64,000 nt of DNA from Cytophagaceae bacterium (lineage in GTDB: Bacteria; Bacteroidota; Bacteroidia; Cytophagales; Cyclobacteriaceae): contig CP030886.1 of assembly GCA_006969745.1 (NCBI GenBank), positions 1,585,234 to 1,649,233 of the forward strand, read 5' to 3'. The notes under the pieces were generated by a model that saw only the letters and a program-made list of their open reading frames with translations, was not told the origin of the DNA and searched no databases. Shown piece by piece: positions 18,001 through 26,349 of the stretch; the first letter of the stretch is position 1; every line of letters begins with the position of its first letter. Both the position numbers and the translations under genes were made by a program.

Positions 18001-18892
18001 TCGTAGGTGTTCCCGTCCCTTCAGCAAACACTGTAAGCACCTGTGCGTCCGTACAGTTATCGTTATCTGGGGGGGTAGGTGCTGGCTCGGCAGTTGTTGT
18101 CAAATTAAAATTTCCAAAATCATCCTGATAGCCATCAATCAGAATGTAGTAATCCTGATCCAGGACTGAAATAAAACTTGTTCGGGAAGTAAACCCTGTA
18201 CATGAGCTACCATCGTCGTTACCAGACACACATGATAGACCCGTTGAACATGAGCCTGTATACACGCCTATAGCAGTATCATAATCAGCGGCACCGCATG
18301 TCTCGACGGTTATTTTCTCACCCGTTCCCACGAAATGATACCAAACTCCAACAGACAGGTCTGGCTCGACCGGATTGCTTCCACATGTTGGTGCTATGGC
18401 CGCATCGCCTGTTGCATCATGGGTACTTCCAGCCACGGTAGTTCCGGCCATTACGGTTATCGCATTTGTGCAGAAGTCATTCGGGCTGATATTGTTTAGA
18501 TTTATAGTAATGATACCCGATCCGGTTTGAGCAGGTATCTCATCATCGCTTACTTCAATCGTAAGAGTAAGGCTTTGGATCGACTCATAATCTAGAATTG
18601 TTTCATTAGCTACAGAAATTACTCCTGTAACACTATTAATTCTAAATGCTCCAGAAGAATTACCTGATGTGATTGAGAATGTAAGAACATCAGCGTCAAG
18701 ATCTTCTGCTGAGACTGTACCTATAATTGTACCATTAAAACTTCCAGTTTCCTGGGTCGTGTATTCATCTATTGTAAATGACTCATCCACTACTGTTGGA
18801 GCATTCTGAGCAATAGACTTGCCGATAAGAAATGTTACAATAACTAAAAAAGGTGCTAGTCTTTTCATCAATCTAATTTGTGTCTTCTTCAT
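15047..18892 (-). CDS. cadherin-repeat adhesin with type IX secretion sorting domain
   Basis: 1281 residues. Signal peptide (LAPFLVIVTFLIGKSIAQ), then one cadherin-like repeat, two PPC-like domains (about residues 130-400, with SVGVWYHFVGTGEKITVETC and NDVWYTFNSGPNVEVSIDIQ), then eight or so cadherin repeats built from the DENS...DADG...GNDAG...DFETNPSFNL cycle, an immunoglobulin-like Put_Ig segment (FTWTPDHTQAGTYTVEVTV) and a C-terminal EVYPNPSSEFISV...TYMLQL sorting signal of type A. Such proteins are exported by T9SS and attached to the cell surface, often as calcium-dependent adhesins. Monocistronic with its own terminator. Confidence 0.92.
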   Translation of the reverse strand: MKKTQIRLMKRLAPFLVIVTFLIGKSIAQNAPTVVDESFTIDEYTTQETGSFNGTIIGTVSAEDLDADVLTFSITSGNSSGAFRINSVTGVISVANETILDYESIQSLTLTIEVSDDEIPAQTGSGIITINLNNISPNDFCTNAITVMAGTTVAGSTHDATGDAAIAPTCGSNPVEPDLSVGVWYHFVGTGEKITVETCGAADYDTAIGVYTGSCSTGLSCVSGNDDGSSCTGFTSRTSFISVLDQDYYILIDGYQDDFGNFNLTTTAEPAPTPPDNDNCTDAQVLTVFAEGTGTPTNGDNTTATTFTEVVFCDRFGTINDVWYTFNSGPNVEVSIDIQLVDTDDAGPLNAAGYVDFEVYEECGGAQTDYCGNDGTSNLTVVPNTDYYLQLWNNEDDFGTFTIQINDGPNTAATVTSSNVSLSRYASNADLVSTVTATDTENHSQILSIIAGNDEGIFAIDQVSGEVIVVDDAALQSSVTTQFILTVEAADQGPGTLTSTGTLTIDIIDNQFPSISAAVVALDENSTNTTSVITVVANDADMDNLGFSILSGNTGNAFTIDALGEITVADEMQLNFETNPTFDLEVQVTDDGPLTLSAKAIITINLNDLNEMPVVGSAVTNISQNNANGYELATIGFTDEDANQSHTFSISAGNTNSIFDIDPISGVVTIVNDIDLSANGATTYNLTIEVSDNGTPVNVGTGTLTVNAFSNNAPTVTPETFMVDENTVNTTPVGTVSANDADGNGITFTIYSGNDLGAFSITPAGEIQVADVTKLDFETNPSFNLNIQAQDDGAGILSSTGLITIELNNVNEAPSLSNTTLNMSSSSTNGAEVSTLTGTDPENDVLTYSITSGNDAGVFGLDASTGQLSIANSSLLNPAITPQYTLTVEVSDGALTGTATIMVNIYLNEAPVLSLTTLSLDENSSADHVIGTLTSNDADGIQSYAIVAGNDADIVALDGSTGVLAVKDATYFNYEDVQSFDISVRLTDNGLGNLQTTETVTISLNDVNEFSPVVSSSVNPLDENATSGTVAAVSATDDDVLQTLSYSIASGNIGAAFSIDNSGVITISNSAALDFETNPSFNLIVDVSDSGTPSNETSENLTITLTDVNEAPVLSAIGDQMGTEQSELTFAANASDEDLPANTLQFSLDATSSGNGMMIDVSTGVFTWTPDHTQAGTYTVEVTVTDGSLSDSESISISISDVLGVSVTEGIEVYPNPSSEFISVKSEEVKSVVFYNLDGVKILEASDQKEINISDLKTGTYMLQLIDKNDSVIGISRVIKR

Positions 18893-19872
18893 AACTAAGG
18901 TTAAAATGCGTCAATTCTGATTTTTTGAATTAAATCTAGATTATATACGTTCGTATTTGGTTGACCGGATTTAGAAATTCTTTTTCAAAAATTCCAATTC
19001 AATTTTGGTGAAAGAGAAAGTTGTGCATACACAAAACCACCTTATAAATATACCTCTGCTAACTGCATAAATACAGACACAAAAAAGGCAGCCCACTATT
19101 AAAGTGCTGCTAGGATTAGGAACAGATTTTTGAACACATAGAAGTATTCAAAAAAGCACATATAACAACCTGGAGGCAGACGAAAGCTAGATCACATTCA
19201 ATTTTCGCTTCCAAAGATGTTCACCTTGTTTTTATAAAAAATTTATCGGGTCCACAAAGATTTTTCTCGCAAGGATCTCAAACTTTGTGCTTACTTAAAA
19301 CTTGGAATGGATCGAAGGAAATTGTCTAGCTGCTGAATGTAACACCAGTGAGTATTTTAACAGCAATGTATCATATCAAAAAGCGCCTAAAACCAATAAA
19401 GAAAGTAGTCTGAGGAACTACCTAGGGTAGGTGGGTTAATGCAATAACTTCAGCAGCTCTATGTACCTCTCTTCATTTCTGGCGTTAGCAGAGTCATGAA
19501 GATGCTCAATCCATTGGTCAATGTCATGTTCTTCGCATTTATGGTGAATGGTTCCCTTTCTATTTCACCGATTTATGAAAATTGAAAGATCATAATCTCT
19601 CAAGTCTTGAGCCGGATATTTTTTCAATTAAATTTTGAAAACATACATACAAAATCATACCAGTATTGCTACTCTCCCCACATTCCAATTGATTTATGAT
19701 GGCTAATGTAAAAGTATAGCTTAGTATTCTTACTTTAGAAAAACTGACTTGAATCTCCATAAAGTACAATTGAGAGTTAAAAAAATTCCATTCAACGCTT
19801 TAGATACTTAGACTAATGACATCCAAGTGAAATGGATTTTGCAATAAAGCTGAAGTAACCTAGATTTCTTAT
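18893..19872. other. long intergenic region, 980 bp
   Basis: No intact gene. Contents that I can point to are an imperfect minus-strand terminator-like hairpin at about 19081-19110 (GCAG CACT ttaat AGTG gg CTGC, then six T) and a coding-like remnant at 19436-19560. The rest is AT-rich and features no repeat, tRNA or recognisable ORF. It probably represents gene decay between the adhesin and the FAD oxidoreductase. Confidence 0.55.
19436..19560 (-). pseudogene. possible remnant of a small coding sequence
   Basis: The reverse strand reads HHKCEEHDIDQWIEHLHDSA then NARNEERYIELLKLLH and a stop at 19436-19438, an amphipathic, charged sequence that looks coding. There is no start codon in frame: an in-frame TGA lies a few codons upstream. 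I cannot name the family. It may be the 3' end of a decayed gene; chance is not excluded. Confidence 0.25.
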
Positions 19873-21078
19873 ATGAAAAGAGTAGCCATAATAGGTGGCG
19901 GTATTGTTGGTCAATTCATTGCCTATTACCTTTCAAAATACGATTATGAAATCACATTGATTGATGATGGCCCCTCAATGCTTCCAGCATCTGCGGGCAA
20001 CTGTGGATTAATTACTCCAAGTCATATTGAACCCCTTAATTCTTTTGCGACTTTAATTCAAGGCCTGAAATGGTTGGGTAAGAGAGATGCCCCTTTAGCC
20101 ATTAAGCCACAACTGGACCCAGCCTTTATCAAGTGGTTTTTATCCTTCATCTGGAATTCAAGAAAGTCTTCAGTAAAAAAAGCCAGAAACATCCGTCATC
20201 AGTTGCTCCAAACCAGCTGGAATTTATACTCGGAGTATTTTTCTGAAGAAAACAGTAAATGTGGGTTTCAATCTAAAGGATTGATTTATGCTTCAACTAC
20301 TGCATCAGGAAATGAAAGCCTCAAGAGAGAAGTGGACTTGCTGAGGAGTCATGATCTTTCGTGCGAATTGCTCACAAAAGAATCATTATTGAATTTGGAA
20401 CCGTGTTTAAAAACCGATGTGGTTGGAGGATCAATACTTCATGTAGATGGGTGGTTGCGACCGGATCGGCTTCTCACCGAGATTCGATCCATTAATGCGG
20501 CAAATGGTGTGAAGGAAATTGCTGGAAAAGTCGAAGATTTTATCATCAGTAAAGGAAACATAGAAGCTGCCCAAATTGGGAAAGAAGAATTACGAGCTAA
20601 TCATTTCATTTTGGCGGCTGGTGCATTATCGTATCAATTGGGAAAGAAGTTGGACATATCTCTGCCAATGATCCCTGGTAAAGGATACAACCTCACTTTC
20701 TCATCAAAGCTGAAAGATCAACCCAATTACCCGATTTATATGTTTGAAAAAAAGGTGGTAGCTACGCCGTGGGAAGATGGTTTCAGATTAGGTAGTACCA
20801 TGGAATTTACCGGCTTTGATCTTACATTAAATCCATCCAGACTGGAAGCGCTTAGAAAAGCTTCGAAGGATTATTTAAAAACCGACATAGATCAGGAAGA
20901 CCCTGTGCCATGGGCCGGATGGCGACCTATGACCAGCAATAGCCTTCCAATCATAAAGCAATCGGAGAAGCATCAAAACTTATTTATAGCTACAGGGCAT
21001 GGAATGCTGGGACTAAGCATGGCACCTGCTACCGGACAGCTTGTTTCATCATTAGTGAATAAACAATATATCGACTGA
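19873..21078 (+). CDS. FAD-dependent amine/D-amino-acid oxidoreductase (DadA-like)
   Basis: 401 residues. N-terminal dinucleotide fold VAIIGGGIVGQFIAYYL, then SAGNCGLITPSHIEPLNS typical of DadA/DAO proteins, and the C-terminal flavin segment GWRPMTSNSLPI plus ATGHGMLGLSMAPATGQLVS. Related enzymes in Bacteroidota oxidise D-amino acids or D-hydroxyproline. The neighbour on the far side of one small gene is an ALDH7 aldehyde dehydrogenase, so an amino-acid catabolic role is likely, but no hydroxyproline epimerase or other pathway gene is present to settle the substrate. Confidence 0.8.
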   Translation: MKRVAIIGGGIVGQFIAYYLSKYDYEITLIDDGPSMLPASAGNCGLITPSHIEPLNSFATLIQGLKWLGKRDAPLAIKPQLDPAFIKWFLSFIWNSRKSSVKKARNIRHQLLQTSWNLYSEYFSEENSKCGFQSKGLIYASTTASGNESLKREVDLLRSHDLSCELLTKESLLNLEPCLKTDVVGGSILHVDGWLRPDRLLTEIRSINAANGVKEIAGKVEDFIISKGNIEAAQIGKEELRANHFILAAGALSYQLGKKLDISLPMIPGKGYNLTFSSKLKDQPNYPIYMFEKKVVATPWEDGFRLGSTMEFTGFDLTLNPSRLEALRKASKDYLKTDIDQEDPVPWAGWRPMTSNSLPIIKQSEKHQNLFIATGHGMLGLSMAPATGQLVSSLVNKQYID

Positions 21079-21124
21079 TAGATAAGGTATAGTATCCTCG
21101 CATGAAATTTGCTTTTGTCAATGT

Positions 21125-21382
21125 GTGAAAGCCTCCTCAGCCAAATGCTCAATCTTAGCTTCTAAGAAATCATTCAAGGAAATTTATGACGAGAATAGAC
21201 TGTTGTATGCAAAGAAAGATCCGATTGTCATCCGTGCCTATGATCCCATGGAATCGGCTAATTTCCTCGCCAAATTTCACGCTGAAAGACTCGCTCAAAA
21301 GAAAAGAAGAGTGTACCTCTTTGCATTGAGCTGTCTTATTACCTACCTGTTGGTCACTGGAATTGTCAATGCGGTTAACTAA
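21125..21382 (+). CDS. small membrane-anchored hypothetical protein
   Basis: 85 residues starting at GTG (uncertain). The N-terminal 60 residues are charged and helical (KKSFKEIYDENRLLYAKKDP, FLAKFHAERLAQKKRR), followed by one C-terminal transmembrane helix (VYLFALSCLITYLLVTGIVN). No family recognised. It lies 46 bp after the FAD oxidoreductase on the same strand, ends at a strong terminator, and has ordinary codon use, which supports a real gene. Confidence 0.5.
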   Translation: MKASSAKCSILASKKSFKEIYDENRLLYAKKDPIVIRAYDPMESANFLAKFHAERLAQKKRRVYLFALSCLITYLLVTGIVNAVN

Positions 21383-21400
21383 TAATAGGATCACAAAAAA

Positions 21401-21422
21401 GGGTTATCGAAATCGATAACCC
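21401..21422. terminator. bidirectional terminator
   Basis: Perfect 10-bp stem GGGTTATCGA aa TCGATAACCC flanked by A and T runs, between the small membrane protein and the convergent ALDH7 gene. Confidence 0.88.
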
Positions 21423-21445
21423 TTTCTTTATAATCTTGTATTGTG

Positions 21446-22984
21446 CTAAAGTTCAAACTTAATTCCCTGAGCAAGTGGTAACTCAGTAGAATAATTGATT
21501 GTGTTGGTTTGACGTCTCATATACGCTTTCCAGGCATCTGATCCTGACTCTCGTCCACCGCCAGTTTCTTTCTCTCCACCAAAAGCTCCACCAATTTCAG
21601 CTCCCGAAGTTCCAATATTTACGTTGGCAATACCACAATCCGAACCAGCATGGGACAAGAATAGCTCAGACTCTCTAATATTAGTGGTCATAATAGCCGA
21701 AGACAATCCTTGTGGTACTGCATTTTGGATCTCAATAGCCTCTTCGATAGTAGAATACTTGATCAAGTACAAAATTGGAGCAAAAGTCTCATTGCATACA
21801 ATCTCGTAATCAGCTTGCGCTTCATATATTGCAGGCTTCACATAGCACCCTGACTCATACCCGCCTCCTGAAAGCACTTCTCCTTCAATTACAGTCTTAC
21901 CACCTTCAGCTTTTACTTTCTCTATTGCTGCCTGATACATTTTCACAGCATCTGTATCGATGAGTGGCCCAACATGGTTATTCTCGTCCAATGGATCCCC
22001 AATTCGAAGTTGATCGTAAGCCTTTACCAATCGCTGTTTCACTTCTTCGTACTGACTTTCGTGAATGATCAGCCTTCTGGTAGATGTACATCTTTGTCCT
22101 GCAGTGCCCACAGCACCAAATACAGCACCAGGAATCACAATGTTTAAGTCGGCATGTTCGGAGATTATAATAGCGTTATTTCCTCCCAACTCAAGAATAT
22201 GCTTTCCGAGTCTTGCTCCTACAACCTCGCCTACGGCTTTACCCATGCGTGTAGAACCTGTAGCAGATATCAATGGCACTCGTGTATCAGCAGCTAGTCT
22301 TTTGCCAATCTCAGCATCACCGATAACCAATCCACATACTCCCGGGTGCACACCATTCTTTTCAAATACTCGCTGTGCTATTTTCTGACAAGCTATTGCA
22401 GAAATAGGAGCCTTTTCGGAAGGTTTCCATACGCACACATCACCACAAACCCATGCTAGCGCTGCGTTCCACGACCATACAGCCACCGGAAAGTTGAAAG
22501 CCGAAATAATACCAACAATACCTAGGGGATGCCATTGCTCATACATCCTATGAGATGGTCGCTCAGAATGCATGGTAAGTCCATAAAGCTGACGTGAAAG
22601 CCCAACTGCAAAGTCACAGATATCAATCATTTCTTGAACCTCCCCAAGTCCTTCTTGCAGAGATTTACCCATTTCGTAGGATACCAATGAGCCAAGTTCT
22701 TGCTTGAATTCACGAAGCTCATTGCCAAGCTGTCTAACCACTTCACCTCTTTGAGGTGCCGGAATTTGTCTCCATTCTTTGAATGCTGCTTGTGCTTCCT
22801 CTATCACTTTATCGTAAGCTTGATTGTCCGCCAACGTCACATTAGCAATCTCCTTTCCATTTACCGGAGAATATGATGTGTGCTTCGCTCCTGAGGTTTT
22901 CAACCAGTTGTGTCCTACAGCTGCTCCATGGTTGTCTGCGTCTACTTCCAGTCGCTTTAAAATCGTTTGAATATCCTGAGTCAT
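21446..22984 (-). CDS. ALDH7-family aldehyde dehydrogenase (aminoadipate-semialdehyde type)
   Basis: 512 residues. The antiquitin-type profile is seen in AFNFPVAVWSWNAALAWVCG, the catalytic Glu in LELGGNNAIIIS and the catalytic Cys in GTAGQRCTSTRRLI, with a C-terminal AEIGGAFGGEKETGGGRESG. Family members oxidise alpha-aminoadipate semialdehyde (piperideine-6-carboxylate) in lysine degradation using NAD+. No other lysine-degradation gene is nearby. Single gene, transcribed away from the EF-hand gene. Confidence 0.88.
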   Translation of the reverse strand: MTQDIQTILKRLEVDADNHGAAVGHNWLKTSGAKHTSYSPVNGKEIANVTLADNQAYDKVIEEAQAAFKEWRQIPAPQRGEVVRQLGNELREFKQELGSLVSYEMGKSLQEGLGEVQEMIDICDFAVGLSRQLYGLTMHSERPSHRMYEQWHPLGIVGIISAFNFPVAVWSWNAALAWVCGDVCVWKPSEKAPISAIACQKIAQRVFEKNGVHPGVCGLVIGDAEIGKRLAADTRVPLISATGSTRMGKAVGEVVGARLGKHILELGGNNAIIISEHADLNIVIPGAVFGAVGTAGQRCTSTRRLIIHESQYEEVKQRLVKAYDQLRIGDPLDENNHVGPLIDTDAVKMYQAAIEKVKAEGGKTVIEGEVLSGGGYESGCYVKPAIYEAQADYEIVCNETFAPILYLIKYSTIEEAIEIQNAVPQGLSSAIMTTNIRESELFLSHAGSDCGIANVNIGTSGAEIGGAFGGEKETGGGRESGSDAWKAYMRRQTNTINYSTELPLAQGIKFEL

Positions 22985-23067
22985 GTTGTCTTGTTATTAA
23001 GAATTGGGCGCAAAGCTACGAAATGCGTGCAAGGGTGGAAATATTTTTGTAAATTGAGGTTAGAAAA

Positions 23068-23661
23068 ATGGGGAGCTTTACCACCACAGAGCCAAATAGC
23101 CCTCTATTCGTGTTTTCTGAAACTCAAAAAAGAAAGGTACATCACCTTTTTAATGTTCTGGATATCGACAAGAATGGGCAACTTCAACCCAACGACTTTG
23201 TGAATGTTGGCAAGAAGATCGTTGCGCAATTAAAACTCAACGAGAACTCAAGGAGCGCCCGAATGATTCTACTCAAATCTCACCGACTTTTTGTTCAACT
23301 CCTCACCGATTTGCACAATCCTGAGCTTAGCCTCACATTGTGGGATTGGATTGCCTTCTTTAGAGATCAGCTTGAATCCGGAGACGTTTCAATACTCAAT
23401 CATTATATTCATCGTACCTCACGGCATATTTTTGATCTTTTTGATATGAATAGAGATCGATTGATTTCGAAAGAGGAGTATGCCAATATGCTTACCATTT
23501 ACAATATCTCGCACAAAATGGCCATTCAGGGGTTTGAGGAATTGGATACGAATGGTGACAGTTACATTTCTGCAGATGAAATGGTGGATGGCTTGAATAA
23601 CTTCTTTAAATCAGAGGATGAAAATGCTAAGGGCAACCTCATATTCGGCGAGTGGCGCTAA
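23068..23661 (+). CDS. EF-hand calcium-binding protein, calerythrin-like
   Basis: 197 residues with canonical EF-hand loops DIDKNGQLQPND (residues 32-43), DMNRDRLISKEE and DTNGDSYISADE; a degenerate second hand lies between them. Overall length and the C-terminal NAKGNLIFGEW resemble bacterial calerythrin and invertebrate sarcoplasmic calcium-binding proteins, cytosolic calcium buffers or sensors. No signal peptide. Its stop overlaps the convergent methyltransferase gene by 4 bp, placing it at the edge of the type III PKS cluster. Confidence 0.85.
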   Translation: MGSFTTTEPNSPLFVFSETQKRKVHHLFNVLDIDKNGQLQPNDFVNVGKKIVAQLKLNENSRSARMILLKSHRLFVQLLTDLHNPELSLTLWDWIAFFRDQLESGDVSILNHYIHRTSRHIFDLFDMNRDRLISKEEYANMLTIYNISHKMAIQGFEELDTNGDSYISADEMVDGLNNFFKSEDENAKGNLIFGEWR

Positions 23662-24344
23662 AATATAAGCTTCCATCTAAATGCCCACTTCCAGCTCAAT
23701 TGATACTTTCTAATTCCAGCATCTCTTAAAATCTCCACCAATTCACTTCTCTTAAATCCTCTGGCTACTGAAATGGATGCATCATTTTTGACCATAGTAG
23801 ACCTGGAAAAAAGTGAGGTGAGCAGTAATATGCTCCAATATGCTAAAGGATGACGGTGCAGGTCATTTATGATAACACCCTTCCGGGCCTGCTTTTTGAA
23901 TTGGTTGAATAGTTTTATTAACTCTTCGGTGGAGAAGTGATGTACAAAAAGGCAGCAGTGAATAATGTCAAATCGCTGTTTTTTGAATTCTTCGCTGAAA
24001 ATATTAACCGACTGGTATGTGATCTCAGGATAATCTTTCGTGTTTTCCCTGGCGTAATTAACAATGTGCGGATTGGCATCTATTCCAATGAAAGTCGATT
24101 TCAATTGTCTGTTTTTGCTCCATTTGGCCATTTCGGCCATAATATCTCCTCCTCCACATCCCAAATCTGCTAAAACCAGTTCATCGTCTTTTTTTGCAAA
24201 ATTTTTATAGGCCGAAATACTAATCTGATTCCCCCCAAGCCGCTTGTTGATAGTGTTTAGCTCTTTTAATGTTTGGTCAATTACCGGACCAGAAATATCC
24301 AGATCATCCATGATTTCAAGTTCTTCTGAACGATGCTTAAGCAT
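23658..24344 (-). CDS. class I methyltransferase of the type III PKS cluster
   Basis: 228 residues. SAM motif I is LVLADLGCGGGDIMAEMAKW with an acidic GIDANP, and motif IV is FDIIHCCLFVHHFS. This profile is shared by O- or C-methyltransferases that sit beside type III polyketide synthases in Bacteroidota and Bacillus (BpsB-like context). Its start overlaps the end of the PKS gene by 8 bp, so the two are surely cotranscribed. Likely methylates the polyketide phenol; inferred from context. Confidence 0.82.
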   Translation of the reverse strand: MLKHRSEELEIMDDLDISGPVIDQTLKELNTINKRLGGNQISISAYKNFAKKDDELVLADLGCGGGDIMAEMAKWSKNRQLKSTFIGIDANPHIVNYARENTKDYPEITYQSVNIFSEEFKKQRFDIIHCCLFVHHFSTEELIKLFNQFKKQARKGVIINDLHRHPLAYWSILLLTSLFSRSTMVKNDASISVARGFKRSELVEILRDAGIRKYQLSWKWAFRWKLIF

Positions 24345-25434
24345 GGATGTGTGTTTTTAGTACTGCACTCTCCAAGGTAAGTCCCGGTCCAAATGCAAAA
24401 CTCAGGAGGTGTTTTTGGTCGTCTTGGGGTGAAAGATCATCCATAATTGACTTGATTACGAACAGTACAGTAGGCGACGACATATTTCCGTGGGTACGTA
24501 AAATTTCCCGGGCATTGCTATTCTGCTCTTTGGTTATTTGCAGCTTTTCTTCAATTACATCTAAAATTCTTTTGCCGCCCGGATGAATTGCAAAAAAGTC
24601 AATGTCTGAGATCTTAAGCTTTATTTTTTGAAGTAGTCGATTTGTCAACTCACCAATTCCCTCTTTGATCACATCGGGAACCTTGCTGCTAAGGTGCATT
24701 TCAAACCCGTGATCACCAATGTACCATCCCATTTCGTCTCGGGCATCCAAAGCCAAATCGCTATAGAAGTCTTTTATCTCTAAAGAATTGCCGGAAGGTT
24801 TCGAAGATACAATTAAAGCGGCTGCTCCATCCCCAAAAATGGCGTTTGCCAGCAGGTTTTCATCGTCTGTTTTGTCTTGCAAATGAATGCTGCACAACTC
24901 CACACAAATGATCAGGACTTTTGCCTCGGAGTTTGCCTTAATGATGTTTTGTGCCACCTTCATAGCATTGAAGGCCGCATAGCATCCCATAAAGTTTATA
25001 GAAGTCCTTTCTGTGGAAGTATTCAAGCCTAGCTTATCTACTAGCTCTATATCCAAACCTGGTGCATACATGCCTGTGCAGCTCACTGCAATGAGATGAG
25101 ATATTTCTTCATTATCAAAACCTGATGCTTCCAATGCATGCATGGAGGCCTTTTTAGCCAATCTTATGGCATGATCTTGATAAATGAGCATCCTGGGTTT
25201 GGCTGAGGGGAAGGCAGTGTTTTCTTTGAAGAAACTCTGACCGTTTAGATTTTCGCTGAAGTCCCGCAACACTGAGTACCTCTGCTTTATGCCGCTTGCT
25301 CTATAGAGTACGCGTAGCTTTTTTTCTTCCCTTTTGTTTAATCTAAGGTGATTGACCATGAAATCTGCGATCTGACTTTGGTCTGTTAGGTTTGGCGGGA
25401 GGGCCGTTCCGATATTGTTAATGTATGCGGGCAT
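24337..25434 (-). CDS. type III polyketide synthase (chalcone/stilbene synthase family)
   Basis: 365 residues, family length. The Cys-His-Asn triad is visible: Cys in INFMGCYAAFNAMKVAQ, His in FFAIHPGGKRILD and Asn in RTHGNMSSPTVLFV. The N-terminus carries NNIGTALPPNLTDQSQIADF. Such homodimers extend acyl-CoA starters with malonyl-CoA to give pyrones or resorcinols. Starter specificity cannot be read by eye. First gene of a two-gene operon with the methyltransferase, divergent from the UbiA gene. Confidence 0.93.
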   Translation of the reverse strand: MPAYINNIGTALPPNLTDQSQIADFMVNHLRLNKREEKKLRVLYRASGIKQRYSVLRDFSENLNGQSFFKENTAFPSAKPRMLIYQDHAIRLAKKASMHALEASGFDNEEISHLIAVSCTGMYAPGLDIELVDKLGLNTSTERTSINFMGCYAAFNAMKVAQNIIKANSEAKVLIICVELCSIHLQDKTDDENLLANAIFGDGAAALIVSSKPSGNSLEIKDFYSDLALDARDEMGWYIGDHGFEMHLSSKVPDVIKEGIGELTNRLLQKIKLKISDIDFFAIHPGGKRILDVIEEKLQITKEQNSNAREILRTHGNMSSPTVLFVIKSIMDDLSPQDDQKHLLSFAFGPGLTLESAVLKTHIHA

Positions 25435-25488
25435 CTGCTACTTGTTCATTAATATTAACCAACTTTTAGCCGAGAAGATTACATCCCA

Positions 25489-26349
25489 TTGAAAAAATCA
25501 ACATTACTACATCTACGAATCCCATTTTCATTTTTCCTTTTGCCTGTTTTTTTACTAGCTGTTGGTGTCTCTGATGGTATTTCTCATATAAATCTTTTGC
25601 TTTCATTTTTTATTCTTCACTTCCTCGTATATCCGGCAAGCAATGGATATAATTCCTATTTTGATAAAGATGAGGGGAGCATCGGTGGTTTGAAGCATCC
25701 ACCAAAGGTCAGTAAGGAGCTTTACTATGTATCACTAATTATGGACGCAATTGGGTTGATATTGGCAATGTTGATATCAATTGAGTTTATGCTCATGATT
25801 TTCGTGTATGGAGGTATTTCTAAAGCCTATAGTCACCCTAGTATTCGATTGAAGAAGTTTCCAATAATCGGTTGGCTTGCTGCCGGAATCTTTCAGGGAT
25901 ATTTTACCTTCTTGCTTAGTTATGTGGCCATAAATGATATCGGTGTATTGGAAATTTTTATATGGAATGTTCAATTTCCTGGTATTTTAAGTACACTATT
26001 GCTACTTGGCTCTTACCCAATGACGCAGATCTATCAGCATACGGAAGACGCCATCAGGGGAGATATTACTATTAGTCAAAAACTAGGTATTCTGGGCACA
26101 TTTCACTTCACTGCGGCCTCTTTTACGATATCCAGTGCTGGTTTTTTTTATTTTTTCGCAAACCAGTATTCACTTGAAACTGCTTTGATATTTGCTATCG
26201 CTATGTCGCCTGTGCTCGTATATTTTGGGTGGTGGTATTTCCAAACAAGGAAAAATAGAAGTAATGCAAATTATACATCAACCATGCGTTTAAATTTTAT
26301 CTCTTCCCTAATGTTGAATGCCTTCTTCGTTTATTTGTGGCTCATCTAG
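25489..26349 (+). CDS. UbiA-family prenyltransferase
   Basis: 286 residues starting at TTG. Eight or so hydrophobic helices. The first metal/diphosphate motif is NGYNSYFDKDEGSIGG (N-x6-D-x-D-E) and the second is YQHTEDAIRGDITIS with two Asp residues. UbiA enzymes transfer polyprenyl chains to aromatic acceptors in the membrane. Its position opposite the type III PKS suggests that the polyketide phenol or quinone is prenylated. The 3' end overlaps the convergent FAD reductase gene by 4 bp. Confidence 0.82.
   Translation: MKKSTLLHLRIPFSFFLLPVFLLAVGVSDGISHINLLLSFFILHFLVYPASNGYNSYFDKDEGSIGGLKHPPKVSKELYYVSLIMDAIGLILAMLISIEFMLMIFVYGGISKAYSHPSIRLKKFPIIGWLAAGIFQGYFTFLLSYVAINDIGVLEIFIWNVQFPGILSTLLLLGSYPMTQIYQHTEDAIRGDITISQKLGILGTFHFTAASFTISSAGFFYFFANQYSLETALIFAIAMSPVLVYFGWWYFQTRKNRSNANYTSTMRLNFISSLMLNAFFVYLWLI

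Noticed and set aside
19333..19372. Possible sixth TGTAA-type operator near 19338
   Set aside because: The second half-site is TGTAT and lies at the wrong distance, with no -7 box at the expected place.
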